In this document: piece after piece, positions 44,099-53,182 of the stretch
How positions within the stretch are numbered: the first letter of the stretch is position 1
Layout: the number at the start of each line of letters is the position of its first letter
Origin: Paludicola sp. MB14-C6
GTDB lineage: Bacteria > Bacillota > Clostridia > Oscillospirales > Ruminococcaceae
Length of the DNA stretch: 64,000 nucleotides
Reading direction: 5' to 3'
Assembly: GCF_030908625.1 (NCBI RefSeq)
Contig: NZ_CP133133.1
Span: 124,001 to 188,000 of the forward strand
Program-made: the position numbers and the translations under genes
The notes under the pieces: generated by a model
Seen by the model: only the letters and a program-made list of their open reading frames with translations
The model's database searches: none
What the model was told of the DNA's origin: nothing

Positions 44099-45604
44099 AT
44101 GGCTATTAACTTTTTATACCCTGAATATGAGGTTGTTCGTAATTATGATCGTTGCATAGCTTGCCGTGTTTGTGAACGTCAATGTGCAAATGAAGTCCAC
44201 ACATATTTAGAGGATAGTGGCAAGCTTGTATGTGATGATGCAAAATGTGTAAACTGCCACCGCTGTGTTTCTCTTTGCCCTACAAGAGCGTTAAAGATTG
44301 TAAAGAGCGATAATACTTATAAAGAGAATGCTAACTGGAATGGCAAAACAATTAACGAGCTTTACAGACAAGCAAATAGTGGCGGAGTATTGCTTTCTTC
44401 TATGGGTAATCCTGAAAATTATCCGATTTATTTTGATAAAATATTGCTTAACGCATCCCAAGTTACAAATCCATCTATCGATCCACTACGTGAACCAATG
44501 GAAACAAAAGTATTTCTAGGAGCAAAGCCACAAAATATAGAACGTGACGAAAATGGTAAAATCAAATCGCTTTTACCTCCACATCTAAAACTATCAATGC
44601 CAATTATGTTTAGTGCTATGAGTTATGGCTCAATCAGCTATAACGCTCACGAAAGCTTAGCTCGTGCGGCAGAAGAATTGGGTATTTTTTATAACACAGG
44701 AGAAGGCGGACTACATGAAGATTTTTACCAATACGGTAAAAATACAATTGTACAGGTAGCTTCGGGTAGATTTGGAGTGCATAAAGATTATCTTGAGAGT
44801 GGTGCGGCAATAGAAATTAAAATAGGGCAAGGCGCAAAACCCGGTATTGGAGGCCATCTTCCGGGAACGAAAATTGTTGGTGATGTGTCTAGAACAAGAA
44901 TGATACCAGAGGGCTCAGACGCAATTTCTCCTGCTCCTCATCACGATATTTATTCTATTGAGGATTTAAGGCAGCTTGTATATTCACTAAAAGAAGCGAC
45001 AGATTATAAAAAGCCTGTAATTGTAAAAATCGCAGCAGTTCATAATATAACTGCAATTGCAAGCGGAATTGCAAGAAGTGGTGCAGATATAATAGCAATT
45101 GATGGCTTTAGAGGTGGTACAGGTGCGGCACCAACAAGAATAAGAGATAATGTAGGTATTCCGATTGAGCTTGCTCTTGCAAGTGTTGATAAACGGCTAC
45201 GTGATGAGGGTATTCGTGATAATGTAGGCCTTGTTGTTGGCGGCAGTATCCGTTCAAGCGCTGATATTGTAAAAGCAATTGCACTTGGAGCAGATGCAGT
45301 TTACATTGGAACGGCGGCACTTCTTGCTCTTGGTTGTCATTTGTGTAGAAGTTGTCATGGCGGTAAATGCAATTGGGGTATAGCAACACAAGTACCTGAA
45401 CTTACAAAACGATTAAATCCCGATATTGGCTATAAAAGGCTTGTTAATCTATTAACTGCTTGGGAACATGAGATAAAAGAGATGATGGGCGGTATGGGTA
45501 TCAACTCAATTGAAAGCTTAAAAGGTAACCGCCTCATGCTTAGAGGCTTAGGACTTAATGAAAAAGAACTAGAAGTTTTAGGAATAAAATATGCAGGTGA
45601 ATAG
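44099..45604 (+). CDS. gltB2: Glutamate synthase, FMN-binding subunit with ferredoxin domain
   Basis: 501 residues. An N-terminal ferredoxin domain has two Cys clusters (CIACRVCERQC, then CVNCHRCVSLCP), followed by the FMN TIM barrel of GltB with SAMSYGSISYNAHESLARAA, GTGEGGL-type loop NTGEGGLHEDF, and GDVSRTRMIPEGSDAISP. Near the C-terminus LGCHLCRSCHGGKCNWGIA holds the Cys set for the central iron-sulfur cluster. Reduces the imine of 2-oxoglutarate to glutamate. Electrons probably come from ferredoxin or the flavoprotein encoded at 46083. Co-translated with the amidotransferase gene. Confidence 0.93.
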   Translation: MAINFLYPEYEVVRNYDRCIACRVCERQCANEVHTYLEDSGKLVCDDAKCVNCHRCVSLCPTRALKIVKSDNTYKENANWNGKTINELYRQANSGGVLLSSMGNPENYPIYFDKILLNASQVTNPSIDPLREPMETKVFLGAKPQNIERDENGKIKSLLPPHLKLSMPIMFSAMSYGSISYNAHESLARAAEELGIFYNTGEGGLHEDFYQYGKNTIVQVASGRFGVHKDYLESGAAIEIKIGQGAKPGIGGHLPGTKIVGDVSRTRMIPEGSDAISPAPHHDIYSIEDLRQLVYSLKEATDYKKPVIVKIAAVHNITAIASGIARSGADIIAIDGFRGGTGAAPTRIRDNVGIPIELALASVDKRLRDEGIRDNVGLVVGGSIRSSADIVKAIALGADAVYIGTAALLALGCHLCRSCHGGKCNWGIATQVPELTKRLNPDIGYKRLVNLLTAWEHEIKEMMGGMGINSIESLKGNRLMLRGLGLNEKELEVLGIKYAGE

Positions 45605-45654
45605 ACGAATCAAGTACATTTCAATTGTATCAAATAGAGAGGATTATTTCATAT

Positions 45655-46086
45655 ATGAAAAAAGTATATGTAAACGAAAAATGGTGTCTTGGATGCCATC
45701 TTTGTGAATATTATTGTGCTTTTGCAGGAAGCAATGAAAAAGATATGGCAAGAGCTTTAAAAGACATCAAAATAAACCCAAATATAAATATAGAGGAACA
45801 TAACGGAATCAGTTTTGCTGTTTCGTGCCGTCATTGTAATGATCCCCTTTGCGTTAAGGGATGTATAACAGGTGCTTTAACGGTAAATGAAGGAGTAATT
45901 ACTATCAATAAAAATAAGTGTATTAATTGCTATACTTGTATACTGAGTTGTCCATATGGAGCAGTTTCAGCGTCTGATAATGGTGTTGTTCAAAAGTGCG
46001 AGTTGTGTATAGAGTCAAGTACAGGAACGCCAAGATGCGTTGAGGGCTGCCCAAATGGAGCAATTGTATTTGAGGAGAGAGGGTGA
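45655..46086 (+). CDS. 4Fe-4S ferredoxin-type electron-transfer subunit
   Basis: 143 residues from ATG 45655; the longer TTG frame at 45625 has no better site (GAGAGG is 12 bases before the ATG). Multi-cluster ferredoxin of HycB/DmsB type: CLGCHLCEYYC, CRHCNDPLCVKGC, CINCYTCILSCP and CELC...CVEGCP make four Cys groups, so up to four clusters. Likely wires the FAD protein encoded next to the glutamate synthase core. Overlaps that gene by 4 bases. Confidence 0.9.
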   Translation: MKKVYVNEKWCLGCHLCEYYCAFAGSNEKDMARALKDIKINPNINIEEHNGISFAVSCRHCNDPLCVKGCITGALTVNEGVITINKNKCINCYTCILSCPYGAVSASDNGVVQKCELCIESSTGTPRCVEGCPNGAIVFEERG

Positions 46087-47399
46087 GAAACGTGAATCAA
46101 AATGCAAATAGTAATATGAGCATAAACTCAAATGAAGTAGCTGCTACACCAGATAGTTTGCCGATGAAGTATGTTATCATAGGCAATTCAGCCGCAGGAA
46201 TTGGAGCTGTAGAGGGAATCAGGCAGATTGATAAGTTGGGCGAAATAACCGTTATTACTAATGAGCCGTATCATACGTATTCACGACCTCTTATATCATA
46301 TCTTTTGCTTGGCAAGACAGATTTGCAAAGAATGAAATATCGTGATGATGATTTTTATATTAAAAATAATGTAAATTTACGTGCTTCATCTACCGTTATA
46401 AAAATCAATGAGATTGAGAATTACGTTACAATAAATGATGGTAGTAAGATTCCTTATGATAAGCTGCTTGTTGCAACAGGCTCGTCAGCATTTGTCCCAC
46501 CATTTGAGGGGCTGAATCATGTGAAAAATAAGTTTACCTTTATGACACTTGACGATGCTAATGCACTAAACAAGGCTATAGATATGAATTCAAAAGTCTT
46601 AATTGTAGGTGCAGGCCTTATCGGCTTAAAATGTGCTGAGGGAATACATCAAAAAGTCAAAAGTATAACTGTTGTTGATTTATCATCTAGAATATTATCA
46701 AGCATTTTGGATGATACAGGAGCAAAAATGGTGCAAAATCATATGGAAGCTCAGAATATATCATTTAAAATGTCACAAAAAGTTAAGAGCTTTACAAAAA
46801 ATGCAGCGACTCTTGAAAATGGTGAGGAAATCCCATTTGACGTTTTAGTATTGGCAGTAGGTGTACGTCCAAATATTGAGCTTTTAAAAGGAGTAACTGA
46901 AATAGAAAAAGGCATAATAATCAACACGAAATGTCAAACAAAAAATGAGAATATATATGCTGCCGGAGATTGCACACAAAGCGAGGATGTTTCAAGTGGC
47001 GATCATAAAATTATGGCTCTTCTTCCTAATGCGTATATGCAAGGAGAATGTGCAGGAATCAACATGGCGGGTGGAGATGCGGCTTTCAATAAAGCGATAC
47101 CTATGAATGCAATCGGCTTTTTTGGATTACACATGATTACTGCGGGAAATTATATAGGGGATGCTTATATTCAAGAAGATGGTAAAACCTATAAGAAGTT
47201 GTTTTATAGTAACAATAAATTAAACGGTTATATTCTGATTGGTAATGTTGAAAAGGCAGGAATTTATACAAATCTTATCAGAGAAAGAACAGCTCTTGGC
47301 ACGCTTGATTTTGAACTTATCTGCAAAAAGCCTGGCCTTATGGCGTTTACTAAAGAGTATAGGAATACGAAGTTAGGAGGTATGATAAATGAAAATTGA
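46083..47399 (+). CDS. FAD/NAD(P)-dependent oxidoreductase of the glutamate synthase complex
   Basis: Up to 438 residues. Start uncertain: GTG at 46083 lies next to the GAGAGGG site, GTG 46092 is better spaced. Two dinucleotide-binding motifs: KYVIIGNSAAGIGAVEGIRQ for FAD, and SKVLIVGAGLIGLKCAEGI for NAD(P)H; the FAD-anchoring IYAAGDCTQ is present. Class of NADH oxidase/rubredoxin-reductase-like flavoproteins. In this operon it would supply electrons from NAD(P)H through the ferredoxin subunit, taking the place of classical GltD. Overlaps gltB3 by 11 bases. Confidence 0.88.
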   Translation: MRNVNQNANSNMSINSNEVAATPDSLPMKYVIIGNSAAGIGAVEGIRQIDKLGEITVITNEPYHTYSRPLISYLLLGKTDLQRMKYRDDDFYIKNNVNLRASSTVIKINEIENYVTINDGSKIPYDKLLVATGSSAFVPPFEGLNHVKNKFTFMTLDDANALNKAIDMNSKVLIVGAGLIGLKCAEGIHQKVKSITVVDLSSRILSSILDDTGAKMVQNHMEAQNISFKMSQKVKSFTKNAATLENGEEIPFDVLVLAVGVRPNIELLKGVTEIEKGIIINTKCQTKNENIYAAGDCTQSEDVSSGDHKIMALLPNAYMQGECAGINMAGGDAAFNKAIPMNAIGFFGLHMITAGNYIGDAYIQEDGKTYKKLFYSNNKLNGYILIGNVEKAGIYTNLIRERTALGTLDFELICKKPGLMAFTKEYRNTKLGGMINEN

Positions 47400-48105
47400 T
47401 GCATTTAACTTAGATTATCGTGAACTAAATACTAAAATTAAGCAAGCTGATAGTGATGTTCTGATAGAGAATTGCTATGGCCAACGATTTATAGGATCAG
47501 GACTAGAAGGCAAAAATATTATGATAAATGGTACACCGGGAAATGCATTGGGATCATATCTTAACGGTGCAGTTATAACAGTAAACGGTAATGCTCAGGA
47601 TGCTGTTGGTGATACGATGAATGACGGAAAAATTGTAATCGATGGCAATGTTGGAGATGCATTAGGATATGCAATGCGAGGCGGAAAGATATATGTTCGT
47701 GGCAATGCAGGATACAGAACCGGTATTCATATGAAAGAATATAAAGAAAAAAGGCCGATTATCGTTGTTGGAGGTAAGGTGGGCAGCTTTTTAGGTGAAT
47801 ATCTTGCTGGAGGGCTTATTGTTGTGTTAGGACTTGACAGTGTTGAGATACCTGTTGGAAACTTTACGGGAACGGGTATGCATGGCGGTACTATTTTTAT
47901 TAGAAGCAAAGAGGCACTTCCAAATCTTCCGGCACAAGTTATAGCTGAAATCGCCACTAAAGATGATATGAAAGAAATTGAGCCAATTTTATGTGAATAT
48001 GCGGAATGTTTTAATATCAACATAAATGAAATGATGAACGAACAATTTTATAAATTAAAAGCAAATGCTAAAAATCCATACAAACAACTTTACACAGCCA
48101 ATTAA
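47389..48105 (+). CDS. gltB3: Glutamate synthase GXGXG-domain subunit
   Basis: 238 residues; AGGAGG before ATG. A right-handed beta-helix built from repeated G-x-x-x-x-G units (GNALGSYLNG, GNAQDAVGDTMNDG, GNVGDALGYAMRGG, GKVGSFLGEYLAGG). This is the C-terminal GXGXG domain of GltB as a separate protein; it has a structural role, joining the amidotransferase and FMN parts and shaping the ammonia tunnel. C-terminal 60 residues are an extra helical tail. Confidence 0.93.
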   Translation: MKIDAFNLDYRELNTKIKQADSDVLIENCYGQRFIGSGLEGKNIMINGTPGNALGSYLNGAVITVNGNAQDAVGDTMNDGKIVIDGNVGDALGYAMRGGKIYVRGNAGYRTGIHMKEYKEKRPIIVVGGKVGSFLGEYLAGGLIVVLGLDSVEIPVGNFTGTGMHGGTIFIRSKEALPNLPAQVIAEIATKDDMKEIEPILCEYAECFNININEMMNEQFYKLKANAKNPYKQLYTAN

Positions 48106-48117
48106 GGAGTGGGTAAA

Positions 48118-49437
48118 ATGATAACAACAGCTAATGAGGTTATAGAATTTGTAAAAGAAAATGATGTAAAGTTTATAAGGCTTGCTTTTTGCGATCCATT
48201 CGGAACGCAAAAGAACATATCTATTATGCCTGGCGAACTTTCATCAGCATTTGAAAATGGTGTTTCCTTTGATGCTTCGGCTATCAAAGGATTTCATGAT
48301 GTTACGAAGTCAGATCTGCTACTTTTCCCTGATCCATCAACGTTAACGGTGTTACCATGGCGTCCGGGACCGGGTAGGGTTGTGCGTTTTTACTGTGATA
48401 TAAAAAATCCAGACAAAACCGTATTTACTCATGATAGTAGAAATATCCTCAAACGAGTGGTAAAACGTTGTGCTGAAATGGGCTATGTTTGTAAAATTGG
48501 TGCGGAATGTGAATTTTATTTGTTTAAAATGGATGAGAATGGTGAACCAACTGATAAAACTCTCGATTATGGCGGCTATCTTGATATTGCACCGCTTGAC
48601 AAAGGAGAGAATATTCGACGTGAAATATGCTTGTGTCTGCAAGAAATGGGGCTTAAACTGGAAACCTCGCATCACGAGCAGGGTCCTGGGCAAAATGAAA
48701 TTGACTTTAAGTTTAGTGATGCTTTAAACTCAGCAGATAATATATTAACATTTAAGTCTGCTGTAAAAGCAATAGCTGCAAGAAACGGTTTATATGCTTC
48801 GTTTATGCCAAAGCCAATTGCGGGCCAAAGTGGAAATGGATTGCATACAAATATTTCGCTTTCTAAAAATGGTTTCAATATTTTTAATAAAAAGAACGGT
48901 GATCATTCAAAAATAGTCGAAAGCTTCATTGCAGGTGTATTGCAAAAAACTCCTGAGATTACTTTGTTTCTCAATCCAATAACCAACTCATATGAGCGTT
49001 TCGGTAAATATGAAGCACCAAAATATGTTTCTTGGTCACATCAAAACCGCTCTCAACTTGTCAGAATACCGGCAGCAAATGGCGAAAAGGTACGAATGGA
49101 ATTACGTTCTCCGGACCCAACTGTTAATCCATATTTGGCTTTTGCACTTATAATCAGCGCAGGACTTGATGGAATTGAAAAAGCTCTATCGTTACCACCG
49201 GCTGTTGATGCAGATTTATTTAATGCGGATGAAAGTGTCACCAAAAAACTTTCAGTACTTCCGGATAGTCTAGCTCAAGCAATTGCTTTAAGTGAGCATT
49301 CTGAATTTGTAAAAAGCATTATTGGCGAAGAAATGCTTATGAAGTATATTGCATTTAAAAAAGAGGAAGTTCAATCATTTCAAAATGCAGAGAATAAAGA
49401 AAACTTCTATAAGGAGAGGTATTTTAAGTTTATTTAA
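48118..49437 (+). CDS. glnA: Glutamine synthetase type I
   Basis: 439 residues from ATG 48118 (AAGGAG at 48104-48109); a GTG at 48109 overlaps that site. Dodecameric GSI: FCDPFGTQKNISIM near the N-terminus, GAECEFYLF (metal Glu), EQGPGQNEIDF, SGNGLHTNISLS, and NPITNSYERFGKYEAPKYVSW with RSPDPTVNPYLAFA in the C-terminal half. At about 440 residues with no 25-residue insertion or adenylylation Tyr block it is the Gram-positive GSI-alpha type, usually feedback-inhibited rather than adenylylated. Partner of the type III enzyme on the other strand. Confidence 0.95.
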   Translation: MITTANEVIEFVKENDVKFIRLAFCDPFGTQKNISIMPGELSSAFENGVSFDASAIKGFHDVTKSDLLLFPDPSTLTVLPWRPGPGRVVRFYCDIKNPDKTVFTHDSRNILKRVVKRCAEMGYVCKIGAECEFYLFKMDENGEPTDKTLDYGGYLDIAPLDKGENIRREICLCLQEMGLKLETSHHEQGPGQNEIDFKFSDALNSADNILTFKSAVKAIAARNGLYASFMPKPIAGQSGNGLHTNISLSKNGFNIFNKKNGDHSKIVESFIAGVLQKTPEITLFLNPITNSYERFGKYEAPKYVSWSHQNRSQLVRIPAANGEKVRMELRSPDPTVNPYLAFALIISAGLDGIEKALSLPPAVDADLFNADESVTKKLSVLPDSLAQAIALSEHSEFVKSIIGEEMLMKYIAFKKEEVQSFQNAENKENFYKERYFKFI

Positions 49438-49470
49438 ACAAATATATTGAATTTGAAAGGTGGCGATTTT

Positions 49471-50040
49471 ACGGAAAATGTTTTGATTGTATCAAATACG
49501 GAAAAGAGTATTGCTTTTTTCACACAAGTATTACAATCATTTTCGGTAAGCAGAATTGTCACCGTATTTTCTTGTTCAGAAGCAAGAACCTTATTGCTCG
49601 AACAAGATTTTGACTTGGTTGTAATTAATGCGCCGCTTCGTGATGAATCTGGAGAAAGTTTATCAAGGCATATAGCAACAAAAGGCATTAGCCAAGTAAT
49701 TCTTGTTGTAAAAAGCGAATTTTATGATGAAATATCTGATGTGGTTGAAGACTATGGAGTAATAACCATAGAAAAGCCTATTAACAAAAATCATTTTTGG
49801 TTGGCATTAAAGCTTGCGAAAGCTGCTCAGAACAAGCTAAAATCCATGCAAGTGGAAAACACTAAGTTGTTACAAAAAATCGAAGATATACGTATTGTTG
49901 ATCGAGCAAAGTGTATTCTTATATCTTATTTGAATATGAGTGAAAGTGAAGCGCATAAGTATATTGAACGACAGGCTATGGATACCAGGACAACTAAGAG
50001 AGCGGTAGCGGAAGGAGTATTGAAAACCTATGAGAGTTAG
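49471..50040 (+). CDS. Pseudo-receiver ANTAR-domain antiterminator, possible ACG start
   Basis: About 189 residues. N-terminal receiver-like domain whose phospho-acceptor position is Asn (FDLVVINAPLRDES), so it is probably not phosphorylated. The C-terminal ANTAR domain shows ENTKLLQKIEDIRIVDRAKC, ILISYLNMSESEAHKYIE and RTTKRAVAEG; it binds hairpin RNA and prevents termination. The frame has TTG at 49447 and 49453 without a ribosome binding site, while AAAGGTGG (49456-49463) is 7 bases before ACG 49471, followed by GAA AAT GTT: the family start would be M-E-N-V. The start codon may therefore be a non-standard ACG, or an ATG has been lost. Placed after glnA and overlapping purF, in the operon it should regulate. 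Confidence 0.85.
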   Translation, partial: TENVLIVSNTEKSIAFFTQVLQSFSVSRIVTVFSCSEARTLLLEQDFDLVVINAPLRDESGESLSRHIATKGISQVILVVKSEFYDEISDVVEDYGVITIEKPINKNHFWLALKLAKAAQNKLKSMQVENTKLLQKIEDIRIVDRAKCILISYLNMSESEAHKYIERQAMDTRTTKRAVAEGVLKTYES

Positions 50041-51439
50041 TGATAAATTACACGAAGAATGTGCTGTTTTCGGCGTAAGCGTAAAAACGGATGAAGCTGC
50101 AGGGATTACTTACAATGGATTGTTATCGTTGCAACATCGTGGGCAGGAAGGTGCAGGAATAGCTGTAATTTCTGAAAACCAAATTACTTGTCACAAAGAT
50201 GTTGGGCTGGTAAGTGAAATCTTTTCCGGTGGTGAACTCGAGAAACTTCCAAAGTGTAGTGCTGCTGTGGGACACACACGGTATTCAACTACTGGCAGCA
50301 ACACAAAAGAAAACGTTGGACCATTTATTACAGAATATTTAACCGGACGAATAGCAACAGCACATAATGGTAATATTACGAATGCGAAAGACATTAAAAA
50401 CAAATTAAAAAAACATGGTTTACGCTTTAACGCAACGAGCGACAGCGAAGTCGCTTCCTCTCTTATAGCTTATTATATGATGAAAGAGGATGATGCAATT
50501 AAAGGCGTTATAAGAGCAGCATCCGATTTAAGAGGTGCTTTCTCGCTCATCATTTTATGTAGTACAGGCAAGCTGATTGCTGTGCGTGACCCATATGGAT
50601 ACCGCCCTTTATGTATAGGAAAAAATGATATAGGAATTGCGGTTGCGTCAGAGTCTTGTGCACTTGAAGCTAATGGATTTGATTTTGTAAGAGATGTTTT
50701 GCCTGGTGAGATTATAGTCATTGAGAATAGTAAGATTATCTTTGAAAACGTAGAATTGCAAAAAAATGATGAATGTGGCGGCTTATGCATTTTTGAATAC
50801 GTTTATTTTGCTCGACCTGATAGCATCATTGATAATCTTAGTGTTTATGAAGCACGTTTTAATATGGGCACTATACTTGCAAAGGAATATCCCGTTGAAG
50901 CTGATGTTGTTTGTGGAGTACCGGATAGTGGACTTGAAGCAGCGATAGGTTACAGTATGCAAAGTGGGATTCCTCTTGTTTCGGGATTTGTAAAGAATAG
51001 GTATATTGGAAGAAGTTTTATCTACCCAACACAAACGCAAAGGGAAAATGCTGTGCGACTAAAATTAAATCCTCTCTCAGCAAATGTTCGTGGTAAAAGA
51101 ATTGTGCTTGTGGACGATTCGATAGTTCGAGGTACAACAAGCGAAAAAATAGTAAGAAGTCTTAAAAATGCAGGAGCAAAGGAAGTACACTTACGGATAT
51201 CATCACCTCCATTTCGCTATACTTGCCATTACGGTACGGATATTGACAATGAAGAAAATTTGATTGCAAATCAAATGAATATAAATGAAATATGCAAAGA
51301 GATTGGTGCTGATAGCTTGGGCTATATCAGTATAGATGGACTTAGAAGAGCATGTGAGAAGTGTAAGGTTTCTTTTTGCACAAGCTGTTTTGCAACGAGT
51401 GGTGCTAAAAAGATACTGAGAAAAAGCGAGCTTGAATAA
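50030..51439 (+). CDS. purF: Amidophosphoribosyltransferase
   Basis: 469 residues; first step of purine synthesis, transferring ammonia from glutamine to PRPP. Catalytic Cys in LHEECAVFGV near residue 11, after a short propeptide; class II glutaminase motifs SLQHRGQEGAGIAV and HTRYSTTG. PRPP site IVLVDDSIVRGTTS. The Cys residues in YTCHYG and SFCTSCF match the iron-sulfur ligands of the B. subtilis-type enzyme, which is oxygen-labile. Overlaps the ANTAR gene by 11 bases. Away from other pur genes here, so its presence in a nitrogen operon is notable. Confidence 0.95.
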   Translation: MRVSDKLHEECAVFGVSVKTDEAAGITYNGLLSLQHRGQEGAGIAVISENQITCHKDVGLVSEIFSGGELEKLPKCSAAVGHTRYSTTGSNTKENVGPFITEYLTGRIATAHNGNITNAKDIKNKLKKHGLRFNATSDSEVASSLIAYYMMKEDDAIKGVIRAASDLRGAFSLIILCSTGKLIAVRDPYGYRPLCIGKNDIGIAVASESCALEANGFDFVRDVLPGEIIVIENSKIIFENVELQKNDECGGLCIFEYVYFARPDSIIDNLSVYEARFNMGTILAKEYPVEADVVCGVPDSGLEAAIGYSMQSGIPLVSGFVKNRYIGRSFIYPTQTQRENAVRLKLNPLSANVRGKRIVLVDDSIVRGTTSEKIVRSLKNAGAKEVHLRISSPPFRYTCHYGTDIDNEENLIANQMNINEICKEIGADSLGYISIDGLRRACEKCKVSFCTSCFATSGAKKILRKSELE

Positions 51440-51518
51440 ATAATTATGTGTAATGACATATTTCATTTTAGAATCCAATAAGCTGAATCAAAACATAGAT
51501 TTTTTAAGGGGCGAATGT

Positions 51519-52376
51519 ATGGAATTAAAATTTACGAAAATGCAAGGATGCGGTAATGACTATATTTATATTAACTGTATCGAGAATGCTGCGACAAACA
51601 ATATGAAAATAAACTCACCTGAATCTTTGTCGGTACTTTTATCCGATCGACATTTTGGTGTGGGTGGTGATGGTATTGTATTAATTTTATCTTCTGATAT
51701 CGCCGATGCTAAAATGAGGATGTTTAATATTGACGGAAGCGAAGGTAAAATGTGTGGAAATGCAATTCGTTGTGTTGCTAAGTATTTATATGATAATAAT
51801 ATAGTAAATAAAGAAACATTAACGGTTGAAACACTCGCTGGTGTTAAAAAATTGTTTTTAACTATACAAAATGGAGCTGTTTCATCTGTTAAAGTTAATA
51901 TGGGGAATGCAGAACTTTCTCCCGATAAAATTCCTGTTAAGATGCAAGGGGATAGCATAGTAAATAGGCAAGTTAATATCAATAATATTGATTATGCTAT
52001 CACTTGCGTATCTATGGGAAATCCTCATGCAGTTGTATTTTGCGATGATGTTGATTATATAAATCTTGCTGAAATAGGGCCATTATTTGAAAATAATTCG
52101 TTGTTTCCGGAAAGAATAAATACCGAATTCGTCGAAATTGTTGATGAAAATAATTTCAAAATGCGTGTATGGGAAAGGGGAAGTGGTGAAACTCTTGCTT
52201 GCGGTACAGGTGCTTGTGCTTCAGCAGTAGCAGCTGTTTTAAATGGTTATTGTGATAAAAACACAGATATTAAAGTCCAACTCCTTGGTGGCGATCTTGT
52301 TATACGTTATACTGACGATGCAGTGTATATGACCGGAGGATGTAAAAAAGTTTTTGATGGAGTGATAGAAATATGA
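51519..52376 (+). CDS. dapF: Diaminopimelate epimerase
   Basis: 285 residues from ATG 51519 (MELKFTKMQGCGNDYIYIN); the longer frame from 51453 lacks a site, while AAGGGGCG precedes the ATG. Converts LL-DAP to meso-DAP for lysine and peptidoglycan. The two catalytic Cys are in MCGNAIRC and ACGTGACAS. FGVGGDGIVLI and CVSMGNPHAVVF are further family blocks. Works in the same pathway as dapL at 53183. Confidence 0.95.
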   Translation: MELKFTKMQGCGNDYIYINCIENAATNNMKINSPESLSVLLSDRHFGVGGDGIVLILSSDIADAKMRMFNIDGSEGKMCGNAIRCVAKYLYDNNIVNKETLTVETLAGVKKLFLTIQNGAVSSVKVNMGNAELSPDKIPVKMQGDSIVNRQVNINNIDYAITCVSMGNPHAVVFCDDVDYINLAEIGPLFENNSLFPERINTEFVEIVDENNFKMRVWERGSGETLACGTGACASAVAAVLNGYCDKNTDIKVQLLGGDLVIRYTDDAVYMTGGCKKVFDGVIEI

Positions 52377-52451
52377 CATCATATTGTTTTGATAGTTACT
52401 TGCATTTCGAATGCTTTATCAAAGATTTCATCAATATGAAGGAGTTACAAC

Positions 52452-53180
52452 ATGCGTGATTATGAAAAAGAAATTAAACAACGTGTAGCATTTATTCGTG
52501 AAGTATTAAAGTCAGCAAATGTGGATGGCATTGTCTACGGAAACAGTGGCGGTAAGGATAGTGCGCTTGTTGGTATTCTTTGTAAAATAGCTTGCGAAAA
52601 CACAGTCGGAATTATTATGCCTTGTGGTTCTAAGCGCAACTATAACGAGGATAAAAATGATGCGGAATCCGTTGCTAATCAATTTCATATTGAAACTCGT
52701 CTTGCAGATTTAACAGAAGCAAAAAATACTTTTATTCATATGTCTAATGAACTTACAAAACTAACAGAAGCAGCAATTTCCAATATAGCACCTCGTCTTA
52801 GAATGATAACGCTTTATATGGTTGCCGCAAGTGAAAATAGGCTTGTCGCTGGTACAGGAAATAGAAGCGAGGGCTATATGGGATATTTCACAAAATGGGG
52901 TGATGGTGCTTTCGATTTTAATCCAATTGCTGATTTAACTGTAACTGAAATATACGATTTTCTGCGATATCTTAATGCTCCTGTTCATATCATAGATAAA
53001 GCACCTTCAGCAGGATTATTTGATGGACAAACTGATGAAAGCGAGATGGGTGTAACATATAAAAGCATTGATAGCTTTTTGCTTGACGGTTTTGCCAAAG
53101 AAAATGATCAGTTAATTATTGAAAAATATCATGAGGCAAGCGAGCATAAGCGTAAAATGCCGATAACGTATGGAGGTTAA
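52452..53180 (+). CDS. nadE: Ammonia-dependent NAD+ synthetase
   Basis: 242 residues; AAGGAG before the ATG. Amidates nicotinic acid adenine dinucleotide to NAD with ATP and ammonia. The P-loop is YGNSGGKDSALVG; AGTGNRSEGYMGYFTKWGDG is the NaAD-binding block and FDGQTDESEMGVTY the C-terminal metal/ATP region. No nitrilase-type glutaminase domain is attached, so it uses free ammonia like asnA. Two bases before dapL. Confidence 0.95.
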   Translation: MRDYEKEIKQRVAFIREVLKSANVDGIVYGNSGGKDSALVGILCKIACENTVGIIMPCGSKRNYNEDKNDAESVANQFHIETRLADLTEAKNTFIHMSNELTKLTEAAISNIAPRLRMITLYMVAASENRLVAGTGNRSEGYMGYFTKWGDGAFDFNPIADLTVTEIYDFLRYLNAPVHIIDKAPSAGLFDGQTDESEMGVTYKSIDSFLLDGFAKENDQLIIEKYHEASEHKRKMPITYGG

Positions 53181-53182
53181 TA

